Program-made: the position numbers and the translations under genes | Origin: DMER64 sp964542305 | Lineage (GTDB): Bacteria; Bacteroidota; Bacteroidia; Bacteroidales; UBA932 | Length of the DNA: 64,000 nucleotides | Reading direction: 5' to 3' | Assembly (NCBI GenBank): GCA_964542305.1 | Contig: CAZITX010000007.1 | Location: 27,052 to 91,051 of the forward strand | In this document: positions 52,929 to 61,077 of the stretch, piece after piece | Layout of the letters: every line of letters starts with the position of its first letter | Numbering within the stretch: position 1 is the first letter of the stretch | The notes under the pieces: generated by a model | What the model was told of the DNA's origin: nothing | Seen by the model: the letters and a program-made list of their open reading frames with translations, nothing else | The model's database searches: none

Positions 52929-52995
52929 TAGTTGTGGCAGTGACGTCAGAACCTAACACTGGTTTTCAATGCGGTACGCGAAACGGGTTTAGCGG

Positions 52996-53622
52996 TTATT
53001 TGCTTGTGCTTCCCAGGTGGATCCGGCGGTTGGCCAGTGAATTGACTTCCGAGGGATCGTGCGTTACGTGCAGGATCGTGATTCCTTTTTCCGAGACACT
53101 GCGCAGCAAGGCCACTGAGCTTTCCCTGAGTGGCGCATCCAGGGCAGACATGGGTTCATCCAACAACAAAACCAACGGGTGTATGACCAACGTTCTGGCC
53201 AGGGCAACACGTTGCTTTTCTCCCCCGGACAATGTACCGGGCATCCGGTTCAAATGCCTGGAAATATCCAGTTCTGCGGCAAATGCATGTACGGTTTCCC
53301 GAACCTCGGCCTTGTCTTTTCCCCTGATTTTTAAAGGATATGCAATATTTTCGTAGACAGACATGTGTGGGAAAAGTGCATAATCCTGGAATAAAAGCCC
53401 AACCGGTCTGTGTTGGGGTGGTGTAAGTGTATGATCTTTCCCGTCTATCACAACAGATCCTTTTTTCAACGGTCTGAGTCCCGCAATAAGTTCCAGGATA
53501 ATCGTTTTCCCGGATCCGGAAGACCCAAGCAAAGCACAATAATCTCCCCTTTCCAGCTCCAGGGAAAAATTACTGAGGGAAAAAGCCCCGATGGTATATT
53601 CCATATTTCTGCAGGAAAGCAT
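52996..53622 (-). CDS. wtpC: Tungstate/molybdate ABC transporter ATP-binding protein
   Basis: I start at the ATG at 53622 (MLSCRNMEY, 208 residues), one base after the permease stop codon; a longer start would overlap wtpB by 41 bp. Walker A is GSSGSGKT (about residue 34), the signature LSGGEKQRVALARTL (about 127) and Walker B VLLLDEP. It lacks the C-terminal TOBE/Mop domain of ModC, so it has no built-in oxyanion regulatory domain. It would power WtpB for tungstate or molybdate import. The gene ends at the edge of the repeat island. Confidence 0.85.
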   Translation of the reverse strand: MLSCRNMEYTIGAFSLSNFSLELERGDYCALLGSSGSGKTIILELIAGLRPLKKGSVVIDGKDHTLTPPQHRPVGLLFQDYALFPHMSVYENIAYPLKIRGKDKAEVRETVHAFAAELDISRHLNRMPGTLSGGEKQRVALARTLVIHPLVLLLDEPMSALDAPLRESSVALLRSVSEKGITILHVTHDPSEVNSLANRRIHLGSTSK

Positions 53623-53623
53623 A

Positions 53624-54415
53624 TCAAGTTCCTTTTCTTTTACGGCCCAGCAATCGCAACGCAATAAAGACCAGTATACATATTATAATAAATAGTACTG
53701 CTACCGGCCGGGCGTAATCCAAACCATAGGAATTGAAGCGGTCAAATATCAGAACAGGCGTAGTCATGGGATGGTATGCCACAATAACGACAGCTCCGAA
53801 TTCACTCATTCCACGAGCAAACATCATAACCAATCCGGTGATTACCGAAGGCTTGGCCAGGGGAAGAGAAATTTGACGAAAGACCTTGAACGGTGAAGCT
53901 CCCAGGGAACGTGCCGCCTGTTCCAGTCGCTCCGGAACGGCCTGGAACCCGTCTCGGGCTGCATTGATCAGGAAAGGAACGCTGACAAATGCCATGGCCA
54001 CCCCAATGGCAAAAGGACTCCCTACCAGGTTAAGTCCAAACAGATCGGCGAATTTTCCAAGTGCTGAATCCCGGGATATGAACCCAAGCACTGCGATCCC
54101 GGCTGCCGAATGGGGCAAGACTATGGGAATATCTATCAAACCCTGAACAATGGCTTTTCCCGGGAAATCTTTCCGGGCCATGATATAAGCCAGCGGAAGT
54201 GCAAATACACCTGCCAAAAGGGTAAACAACGCCGATACGCCCAATGACAAACCGATACTGGAAGTAACCTCCCTGTCTCTGAACGTTTCAAAAAGACCTG
54301 GAACGGATGTTGAAAAGAACAATCCCAACAACGGCGCGACTATGAACAGCAACATAACACCCGATAAAAACAAAAAGATAAGGCGTATGGATGTATAGTT
54401 TTTCCCGTAGAGCAT
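53624..54415 (-). CDS. wtpB: Tungstate/molybdate ABC transporter permease
   Basis: This 263-residue protein has about six membrane segments and the ABC permease coupling motif EQAARSLGASPFKVFRQISLP near residue 169. The segments GLIDIPIVLPHSAAGIAVLG and SEFGAVVIVAYHP match the ModB/WtpB group. It pairs with WtpC immediately downstream and presumably with WtpA, encoded convergently. The start is set by a -7 box 19 bp upstream. Confidence 0.88.
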   Translation of the reverse strand: MLYGKNYTSIRLIFLFLSGVMLLFIVAPLLGLFFSTSVPGLFETFRDREVTSSIGLSLGVSALFTLLAGVFALPLAYIMARKDFPGKAIVQGLIDIPIVLPHSAAGIAVLGFISRDSALGKFADLFGLNLVGSPFAIGVAMAFVSVPFLINAARDGFQAVPERLEQAARSLGASPFKVFRQISLPLAKPSVITGLVMMFARGMSEFGAVVIVAYHPMTTPVLIFDRFNSYGLDYARPVAVLFIIICILVFIALRLLGRKRKGT

Positions 54416-54433
54416 TGGCTATTCCTTTCAGGG

Positions 54434-54441
54434 CAAATATA
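54434..54441 (-). promoter_or_regulatory. Candidate -7 box for wtpBC
   Basis: Minus-strand TATATTTG fits TAnnTTTG, 18 bp before the ATG at 54415. Confidence 0.55.
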
Positions 54442-54454
54442 AGAAAAAGCATTG

Positions 54455-54462
54455 TATCTTTG
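54455..54462 (+). promoter_or_regulatory. Candidate -7 box for the moeA operon
   Basis: TATCTTTG fits TAnnTTTG and ends only 5 bp before the moeA ATG at 54468, predicting a nearly leaderless transcript. It stands 13 bp from the wtpBC box. Confidence 0.5.
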
Positions 54463-54467
54463 CAGGT

Positions 54468-55646
54468 ATGATAGATTTCCATGAGGCTTTGGAAACGGTT
54501 CTGGATAGTGCCGTTCCCACCGGTACAGAAGAAATTGCACTGACCGATGCCTGTGATCGCGTGCTGGCTCTAGACTTGTTCACACCCGAGGATATCCCCT
54601 CCTTTTCCAAATCTGCTATGGACGGGTATGCCTGCCGCAAAGAAGACATTTTAAAAGGAATGAAGGTGCTTGAGGTGATCCCTGCCGGGTACCGGCCCAA
54701 ACACCGGATCACTCCCGGAACGTGCAGCAAGATCATGACCGGAGCCATGGTCCCTGAAGGAGCAGATACCATCCTGATAGTGGAACATGCCACAACACAG
54801 AACCAACTGGTTTACGGAACACCCTCCTCCACGTCTAATATTATGGTCCGGGGAGAAGACCTGAAAAAAGGTGAACGTGTCCTTGAAAAAGGGACCATCC
54901 TAAGGCCTCAGCATTTGGCCTTGTTGGCATCCTGCGGCATTGACCGCATTACGGTCAGCCGGCGAATCAGAATTGGGATCCTTTCTACCGGCAATGAATT
55001 GACCGAGCCCGGACAGGCATCCGAACCGGGAAAAATTTACAACAGCAATTCCTGGCAATTGATGTCCATGGTAAACCGGATCAACGGAATACCCACGTAT
55101 TACGGGATTGCAGCGGATACAACACAAGACACACAGAATCTTCTGAGCCGGGCAATACAGGAAAACCAGGTGGTTATCTTGTCCGGGGGTGTTTCCGAGG
55201 GAGATTTTGATATGGTGCCGGTTGTGATGCGTGAACTGGGCTTCAAAATTCTTTTTGACCGGATTCGTATAAAACCCGGAAAACCAACCACTTTTGCCGT
55301 TTCTCCTGAAACAGGAAAATACATTTTCGGATTGCCCGGCAACCCGGTATCTTCTTTTGTACAGTGCCTGTTACTGGTAATACCATTTTTAGCTGCTATG
55401 CAGGGAGCCCGGTGGGAACCACTCTCCACAAACCTGCCTTTGAAAGGAAACTATAAAAGAAGAAACAGCAGCCGGATGGCACACATTCCCTTACAGATCA
55501 ACCCGGATGGAACGGTTTCTCCCCTGCCCTATAACGGATCCGCCCACCAGGTTTCACTTGCCAAAGCACATGCGTTGGGAAGGATTCCCGTGGGAATTGA
55601 TCACATACGGGAAGGAGAGCCTATGGAAATACTCATATTTTATTAA
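54468..55646 (+). CDS. moeA: Molybdopterin molybdenumtransferase MoeA
   Basis: The 392-residue protein inserts molybdate or tungstate into adenylated pterin. Family marks are PSFSKSAMDGYA (about residue 44), GAMVPEGADTI, ILSTGNEL (about 171), VILSGGVSEGDFDMV (about 236) and GLPGNPVSSFV (about 287). All four MoeA domains appear present for its length. It heads the plus-strand cofactor operon with moaA, moaC and the MOSC-MogA gene and is divergent from wtpBC, so metal uptake and insertion genes share one control region. Confidence 0.93.
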   Translation: MIDFHEALETVLDSAVPTGTEEIALTDACDRVLALDLFTPEDIPSFSKSAMDGYACRKEDILKGMKVLEVIPAGYRPKHRITPGTCSKIMTGAMVPEGADTILIVEHATTQNQLVYGTPSSTSNIMVRGEDLKKGERVLEKGTILRPQHLALLASCGIDRITVSRRIRIGILSTGNELTEPGQASEPGKIYNSNSWQLMSMVNRINGIPTYYGIAADTTQDTQNLLSRAIQENQVVILSGGVSEGDFDMVPVVMRELGFKILFDRIRIKPGKPTTFAVSPETGKYIFGLPGNPVSSFVQCLLLVIPFLAAMQGARWEPLSTNLPLKGNYKRRNSSRMAHIPLQINPDGTVSPLPYNGSAHQVSLAKAHALGRIPVGIDHIREGEPMEILIFY

Positions 55647-55652
55647 TCCGTG

Positions 55653-56465
55653 ATGAAGGATCAATTTGGCAGAGAGATCACCTACCTGAGGATATCGGTT
55701 ACCGATCGGTGTAACCTCAGATGTATATACTGTATGCCGGAAGATGGTATCCCCCTGATCCCGCATTCCCAAATGCTGTCTTACGAAGAGATCCTGGATT
55801 TCACACGTTACGCCGTAAGCCGCGGCATTACCAAAGTACGTCTGACAGGCGGAGAACCTCTTGTCCGGAAAGGCATTCAATCCCTGATACATGATCTGGC
55901 AGCCATTCCCGAAATCAAAGATCTGGCTATGACCACTAACGGGATTCTTTTAAAGGAAATGGCGCGGGATCTGAGAGAGGCCGGTTTGCACCGGATAAAC
56001 ATCAGCCTGGATACGCTGGATGCAGAGCGATACAGGACACTTACGCGTGGCGGAAAACTCGGCAAGGTGCTGGAAGGCATTCAGGCCGCCAAAAAAGCGG
56101 GATTCGGCAGGCCGGGGTCCCCCATTAAGATCAATTGCGTACTGTTGCCCGAAACCGGGAAGGAAGAACTTGAAAAGCTCCGGGTTTTTACCTTGAAGGA
56201 AGGTCTTGAACTTAGGCTGATCCACTGCATGGACCTGAAAAAGGGATCCTTTACCAAGGTAGAAGGCGGTGAAGGCGGTGACTGCCCTCATTGCTACCGC
56301 ATAAGACTTACCTCAACGGGCATTCTGAAACCGTGCCTGTTTAACAACCTGGGTTACGACATACGAGTACTGGGTGCGCAAAAAGCCCTGGATGATGCGT
56401 TGCATAACAAACCGGCTTCCGGGAGTACCAACACCTGCGAATCTTTCCATTATTTAGGCGGATAA
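55653..56465 (+). CDS. moaA: GTP 3',8-cyclase MoaA, compact form
   Basis: MoaA starts pterin synthesis by radical-SAM conversion of GTP. The SAM cluster motif CNLRCIYC lies at about residue 23, and the C-terminal cluster cysteines CPHC-(13)-C lie in CPHCYRIRLTSTGILKPC, with the GTP-contacting RIR. The chain ends in Gly-Gly, the conserved MoaA tail. At 270 residues it is about 55 shorter than the E. coli protein; the loss falls between the barrel and the second cluster, where a short Gly-rich link (TKVEGGEGGD) is found. The ATG at 55653 is preferred over GTG at 55650. Confidence 0.9.
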   Translation: MKDQFGREITYLRISVTDRCNLRCIYCMPEDGIPLIPHSQMLSYEEILDFTRYAVSRGITKVRLTGGEPLVRKGIQSLIHDLAAIPEIKDLAMTTNGILLKEMARDLREAGLHRINISLDTLDAERYRTLTRGGKLGKVLEGIQAAKKAGFGRPGSPIKINCVLLPETGKEELEKLRVFTLKEGLELRLIHCMDLKKGSFTKVEGGEGGDCPHCYRIRLTSTGILKPCLFNNLGYDIRVLGAQKALDDALHNKPASGSTNTCESFHYLGG

Positions 56466-56478
56466 AAAAACATTGGTC

Positions 56479-56943
56479 ATGAATAAACAATTCTCTCACA
56501 CACTACGGGACGGACAAGTGAATATGGTAGATGTTTCGTCCAAGGAAAACAGCCTGCGAAAGGCAAAGGCTTGCGGGTTCATCCGTTTATCGGCGCACAC
56601 CCTTACCCTGATACAGGAAGACAAAATGAAAAAAGGATCTGTGCTGACCACTGCTGCCCTTGCAGGCATCTCGGCCGCCAAACAGTGCGGATATTTGATC
56701 CCGCTGTGCCACAACATACCGCTGTCAAAGGCTAATGTAACGTTTGAAATGCACAAAGACGGGATAGAAGCCCTGGGAGAAGCCCGCTGCACAGGGCCAA
56801 CGGGAGTGGAAATGGAAGCCCTGACTGCCGTAAGTATCGCACTGCTGACCATTTACGATATGTGCAAGGCAGTCGACAAGAATATGGAGATAACCGGTAT
56901 CAGGCTCCTGGAAAAATCTAAAGAAAAAGTAGTTACACCATGA
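56479..56943 (+). CDS. moaC: Cyclic pyranopterin monophosphate synthase MoaC
   Basis: This 154-residue enzyme converts the MoaA product to cyclic pyranopterin monophosphate. MVDVSSK near the N-terminus, GSVLTTAALAGISAAKQCG, PLCHNIPLSK and CTGPTGVEMEAL are the family's active-site segments. I start at the ATG at 56479, not the TTG 6 bp earlier. Its end overlaps the next gene by 4 bp (ATGA). Confidence 0.95.
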   Translation: MNKQFSHTLRDGQVNMVDVSSKENSLRKAKACGFIRLSAHTLTLIQEDKMKKGSVLTTAALAGISAAKQCGYLIPLCHNIPLSKANVTFEMHKDGIEALGEARCTGPTGVEMEALTAVSIALLTIYDMCKAVDKNMEITGIRLLEKSKEKVVTP

Positions 56944-57878
56944 TAATACGTTCCGTTAATGTCTCTGAAAAAACAGGGACGGTCAAAACTTCACGTCCGT
57001 TTGTGGAACTGGATGCTTCGGGGATCAAAGAAGATGCCCATGCCGGTTACTGGCACCGCCAGGTGAGCCTGCTGGGTGAAGAAGCCTACCAAATGATGAA
57101 CCTTGATCCCGGGGAATTCCCTTTTGGATCGTTTGCCGAGAACATCACCACATCCGGGAAACCCGGTACAAATACCCCGGATCTGAAACATTGTAAACCC
57201 GGAGACAGGTTCCGGTGCGGAGATATATTGCTGGAAGTTACCCAAATAGGTAAAAAATGCCACGGCTCGGGATGTCCGGTACAGGAAAAAACAGGCAATT
57301 GCGTCATGCCAAAGGAAGGCATATTTACCCGCGTCCTTTCCGGAGGCATCCTCAAGCCCGGGGATGAACTTGTTTACGTACCGAAAGAATACCGTATAGC
57401 TGTCATAACCCTCAGTACCCGTGCATATAAAGCGCTTTATGAAGATCGTAGCGGCATGAAATTGCAACAAATGGTTTTGGAATTCTGCAAAGATAACAAC
57501 TGGCCTTTACAACTTGCTTACGTACTGCTGCCCGATAATGCGGAAATGCTGCATTCGGAGCTGGAAAGGCACATCCGCGCAGGTTACGATATGATCTTTA
57601 CAACAGGTGGTACAGGGTTAGGTCCTTCAGACATTACTATTGCGGAAGTAAAGAAAATGTTGAACAAAGAGATCCCGGGAATCATGGAATACATACGGTT
57701 GAAATACGGAAGCGATAATCCCAATGCCCTGCTAAGTGCTTCACTGGCCGGGGTAGCCGGAAATTCCATGATCTTTGCCCTTCCCGGGAGCGAAAAAGCA
57801 GTTACGGAATATTTCAGAGAAATCTCCCGCTCGCTGAAACATATGGTTTATATGCGTATGGGACTGGATATACACTAA
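56940..57878 (+). CDS. MOSC domain-MogA/MoaB fusion protein
   Basis: The 312-residue protein joins two domains. Residues about 1-148 form a MOSC domain with the sulfur-carrying Cys in GKKCHGSGCPVQ (about residue 103). Residues about 150-312 form a MogA/MoaB-type domain with FTTGGTGLGPSD at about 219, which adenylates the pterin before metal insertion by MoeA. The fusion ties a sulfur- or cofactor-handling step to adenylation. It ends the moeA-moaA-moaC run; separate mog or mob genes are not seen. Confidence 0.9.
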   Translation: MIIRSVNVSEKTGTVKTSRPFVELDASGIKEDAHAGYWHRQVSLLGEEAYQMMNLDPGEFPFGSFAENITTSGKPGTNTPDLKHCKPGDRFRCGDILLEVTQIGKKCHGSGCPVQEKTGNCVMPKEGIFTRVLSGGILKPGDELVYVPKEYRIAVITLSTRAYKALYEDRSGMKLQQMVLEFCKDNNWPLQLAYVLLPDNAEMLHSELERHIRAGYDMIFTTGGTGLGPSDITIAEVKKMLNKEIPGIMEYIRLKYGSDNPNALLSASLAGVAGNSMIFALPGSEKAVTEYFREISRSLKHMVYMRMGLDIH

Positions 57879-57885
57879 AATACAC

Positions 57886-57893
57886 TATCTTTG
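57886..57893 (+). promoter_or_regulatory. Candidate -7 box for the thioredoxin-like gene
   Basis: TATCTTTG fits TAnnTTTG, 24 bp before the ATG at 57918. Confidence 0.5.
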
Positions 57894-57917
57894 TTTAAAT
57901 TTTCTAATACTATATTT

Positions 57918-58964
57918 ATGAAAAAATCACTTTACACTTTGATCCCCCTGCTGGGTATCATCCTGTTAAGTTCCTGCAGTACGAATTCGTATAATGTAAC
58001 AGCCCTTTTCCCGGATGATACTTTTAACGGTAAAACGGCAAGGCTTGTAGCTTCCCATGACGGCAGCGTTGTGGACAGCGTTGTTATATCAGAAAAAACG
58101 GCCGTATTTTCAGGACAAATAGAAGAACCTGTATTATGTCTTGTGACCGGTGAACGTTCCCGCGGACAATTGATCCTGGAAGGCGGAGACATCACCATAG
58201 ATCTGGGACAGCCCGGACAGGTTGCACTGGGAGAAGGAACTCCTTTAAATAAAGAACTCGGTACACTCGTTACAACCTACAACAGCCTGATGGACGAGAT
58301 CATGGGTTACCAGGGCGAAGATGAAGAAAGTTATTTCGAGACGGTATGGACTCCGAAATTCACCGAAGAAATTGGAACTATATTCCTGGCCAACTCCAAT
58401 AATGATGTGGGAACCATGGCATTGATGTACCTTTCCAATTACGGGGATTCAAATGCCCTTGACGGATATTTTGAAAAAGCCGGGAAAACAGTTACTGAAA
58501 GAGGTCCCGTTCAACGTATCATCAAACAGCGTAAGGCCCTCAAACAAACTTCCGAAGGCATGATGTTTACTGATTTTACTATTGAGGATTCAGATGGCAA
58601 AACAGTGTCTTTTTCTGAATACATTGGCAAAGGAAAATACGTCCTGGTAGATTTCTGGGCCGGATGGTGCGGACCCTGCAAACGCGAGATCCCTCATATC
58701 CGGGAGGTATACGACAAATACAACGGGGACAAGTTCACCGTATTGGGCGTAGCCGTATGGGAAGAACCGGAAGACACCAAAAAAGCCATTGAAGATCTGG
58801 GTGTTATATGGCCTTCAATCATAAACGCACAAAGCATTCCCACCGATATTTACGGTATTAACGGCATTCCTCATATCATTCTCTTTGGGCCCGACGGGAC
58901 CATAGTGGCGCGTGGATTGCGCGGAGAAGCTATGAAAGCTAAAATCGCTGAATTACTGGATTAA
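57918..58964 (+). CDS. Thioredoxin-like (TlpA/ResA type) lipoprotein with DUF4369-like N-terminus
   Basis: I start at the ATG at 57918 (348 residues), giving a lipoprotein signal with LLSSC near residue 20. Residues about 25-115 look like the DUF4369 beta domain of Bacteroidota; residues about 210-348 form a thioredoxin fold with FWAGWCGPCKRE (CxxC near residue 249) and the cis-Pro in NGIPHIILF. Such proteins reduce or shuffle disulfides in the periplasm. It begins a new four-gene plus-strand run, with 2 bp to the next gene. Confidence 0.9.
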   Translation: MKKSLYTLIPLLGIILLSSCSTNSYNVTALFPDDTFNGKTARLVASHDGSVVDSVVISEKTAVFSGQIEEPVLCLVTGERSRGQLILEGGDITIDLGQPGQVALGEGTPLNKELGTLVTTYNSLMDEIMGYQGEDEESYFETVWTPKFTEEIGTIFLANSNNDVGTMALMYLSNYGDSNALDGYFEKAGKTVTERGPVQRIIKQRKALKQTSEGMMFTDFTIEDSDGKTVSFSEYIGKGKYVLVDFWAGWCGPCKREIPHIREVYDKYNGDKFTVLGVAVWEEPEDTKKAIEDLGVIWPSIINAQSIPTDIYGINGIPHIILFGPDGTIVARGLRGEAMKAKIAELLD

Positions 58965-58966
58965 TA

Positions 58967-60199
58967 ATGAAATTCCGATCTTACATAACCGGCGCGGTGA
59001 TGGTTTCCATCACCGTGCTGTTTCTTTCCTGCAGCGGTCAGACAACGCGTCAACCGGACGTTCGTACATTGGAGGAAACACTGATGCATCTTTGCCAAAC
59101 CGGTTTTGAAGGTCGTGAAGCCGGCAGTGAACAGGATTCTATTGTTGCCCTGTATATAGCAGACCGAATGGAAGCATACGGGTTTGAGCCCCTCTTTGAG
59201 GATGGCCCTTTACACCGTTTCAAAGTACGGGACCTGGAATCCTATAACGTTGTTATGGTTTTTAAGACCGGGAAACAGACCGGTTCTGTTCTGCTTGGGG
59301 CCCATTACGATCACCTGGGTATGGGCGGACCCGGATCCGGGAGCCTGAGGCCGGACACCGTGGTCATACACCCGGGAGCCGATGACAACGCCTCGGGAGT
59401 CGCTGCGGCCATGGAGACAGCGCGGCTGCTGGTCCGGCAGTCCCGCCGTCGGAAACTCGGCAAAGACATCATCTTTGCGGCTTTCGGAGCGGAGGAAAAA
59501 GGAACACTCGGCTCGGCAAAACTGGCCGACACCCTGGACCAATTGGGCTTGCTGCCTTCATTTATGATCAACCTGGATATGGTGGGAAGGCTGCGCGACA
59601 GCGTTCTGCAGGTGAGCGGGACCGGCACGTTTGAAGGAGCAGATTCCCTGCTCTTTGCACGTCTGGGCGAAAATGCGCCCCTGGTGCTAAAAACTTCACC
59701 GGGTGGTTACGGTCCTTCTGACCACAGCGTTTTCTACCGCCACAAGGTCCCGGTGCTCTTTTTCAGTACCGGTGCGCACACCGACTACCATACGCCGTTT
59801 GATAGTCCGGATAAGATCAATTTTTCAGGACTGGGACACATCGTATCTTATGCAGTGTCGGTTGCCGGGGCTGTTGCCAGGGAAGGTTTTCATCCTGTTT
59901 ACAAGGAAACCGCACAACCCGAATCCTCCATGGAACGGGCTGCCTTTAAAGTAAGCCTGGGGGTCATTCCGGATTTTACTTACGAAGGAGAAGGATTTTG
60001 TGCCGGCACTATTATAAAAGGAAGGCCTTCGGATGAAGCCGGTATGCAGAATGGAGATGTTGTAATACAGATCAATGACAGGACAGTAAAGGATATTAAC
60101 GAATATATGGACATTCTTGGGGAATTGGAAGAAGGACAACGTATCCGGATCATAGTCCGCAGGAATGAAACATTACACCATTTGGTAGTACAATTATGA
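58967..60199 (+). CDS. M28-family zinc aminopeptidase lipoprotein with PDZ domain
   Basis: The 410-residue protein has a lipoprotein signal (LSC, Cys near residue 22). The M28 peptidase core carries zinc ligands in GAHYDHLG (about residue 107), GADDNASG (about 139) and AFGAEEKG (about 177), with a final His in HTDYHTPFD (about 275). A PDZ-like domain fills residues about 325-410 (GTIIKGRPSDEAGMQNGDVV). It probably trims peptides in the periplasm or at the surface. Its stop overlaps the next start by 4 bp. Confidence 0.9.
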   Translation: MKFRSYITGAVMVSITVLFLSCSGQTTRQPDVRTLEETLMHLCQTGFEGREAGSEQDSIVALYIADRMEAYGFEPLFEDGPLHRFKVRDLESYNVVMVFKTGKQTGSVLLGAHYDHLGMGGPGSGSLRPDTVVIHPGADDNASGVAAAMETARLLVRQSRRRKLGKDIIFAAFGAEEKGTLGSAKLADTLDQLGLLPSFMINLDMVGRLRDSVLQVSGTGTFEGADSLLFARLGENAPLVLKTSPGGYGPSDHSVFYRHKVPVLFFSTGAHTDYHTPFDSPDKINFSGLGHIVSYAVSVAGAVAREGFHPVYKETAQPESSMERAAFKVSLGVIPDFTYEGEGFCAGTIIKGRPSDEAGMQNGDVVIQINDRTVKDINEYMDILGELEEGQRIRIIVRRNETLHHLVVQL

Positions 60200-61077
60200 G
60201 AGGGGTCATCTGTTGGATCTTAGCCATTGTTATCACCCTGGCCGCTGTTTTTTTTCAGAGAAGTACCGGGCCGAGTAATCCTTCCAAAGAGCTGATGGAG
60301 GTCAGTGAAGGGTTTTTTAAAGCGGTTTTTCCCCGGAGCCTGGTTCGCCCGAAGAACAATGATCCTGCTACCCTTCTGACAGTAAAGATACGTTGTACTC
60401 CGGAAGATCAGGAGAAGCTTATTGGGGCCGTGCTCTATTACAAACGGTATCCGGGAACGGATAACTATACTCCTGTGGTGCCTTCTTTTTCCACAAAAGG
60501 TGATGAACTGCTGGTCAATGCGGAAATCCCCGTACAGCCGGCTGCCGGAAAAATTACTTATTATTTGCAACTGATAGGTCACCAGGGAGTTATGGTTCGT
60601 TCCCAAGAGATGATACTCAGGTTCAGAGATCATGTTCCGGCCGCTATCTTGATCCTGCATATACTATTTATGTTTTTTACCTTCCTGTTTTCCAATTTTA
60701 CCGGACTTTATACGTTTGCTGGTAATGTTAGAATTAATCCATACGCACTGGCTACCATTTTGTTGTTGCTTGCAGGAGGGTTCATCCTGGGCCCCTTGGT
60801 CCAGAAATATGCCTTTGGCGTGTGGTGGTCCGGCTGGCCCCTGGGTGGGGATATGACCGATACCAAGACGTTGATAGCTTTCCTTTCCTGGACCGTTGCA
60901 TATGTCATCAACAGGATCCCCTGTTCTGCAGCCGGCTTTTGCCGGTGGAGGCGCTACCTGTACCTGGTGGCTGCACTTGTTACCATGGCTGTCTATTCAA
61001 TCCCCCACAGCACAGCTGGATCCGAATACGATTATAATACCGGCACCGTTGTAACCGGGAACCGGGAGGCATTATGA
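60196..61077 (+). CDS. Membrane protein of unknown function
   Basis: I do not recognise this 293-residue protein. It has a membrane segment at residues 5-20, a periplasmic beta-rich domain at about 45-145 that looks immunoglobulin-like (LLTVKIRCTPEDQEKLIGAV, then KITYYLQLIGHQGVMV), and four more membrane segments between about 150 and 280. Overlaps of 4 bp with both the M28 gene before it and the ATPase gene after it suggest coupled translation. A helper role for either neighbour is possible but not shown. Confidence 0.7.
   Translation: MRGVICWILAIVITLAAVFFQRSTGPSNPSKELMEVSEGFFKAVFPRSLVRPKNNDPATLLTVKIRCTPEDQEKLIGAVLYYKRYPGTDNYTPVVPSFSTKGDELLVNAEIPVQPAAGKITYYLQLIGHQGVMVRSQEMILRFRDHVPAAILILHILFMFFTFLFSNFTGLYTFAGNVRINPYALATILLLLAGGFILGPLVQKYAFGVWWSGWPLGGDMTDTKTLIAFLSWTVAYVINRIPCSAAGFCRWRRYLYLVAALVTMAVYSIPHSTAGSEYDYNTGTVVTGNREAL

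Larger units (their letters stand above)
51743..52995. other. 1.25-kb non-coding repeat island between wtpA and wtpC
   Basis: I find no convincing gene here. Open frames exist in several frames of both strands, but they come from a 72-bp repeat that contains no stops and do not resemble known proteins. The contents in order are 15-bp repeats, block A of 72-bp units, two elements with inverted ends, block B of 72-bp units, a long hairpin and a 35-bp-period array. Each is listed separately. Confidence 0.8.
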
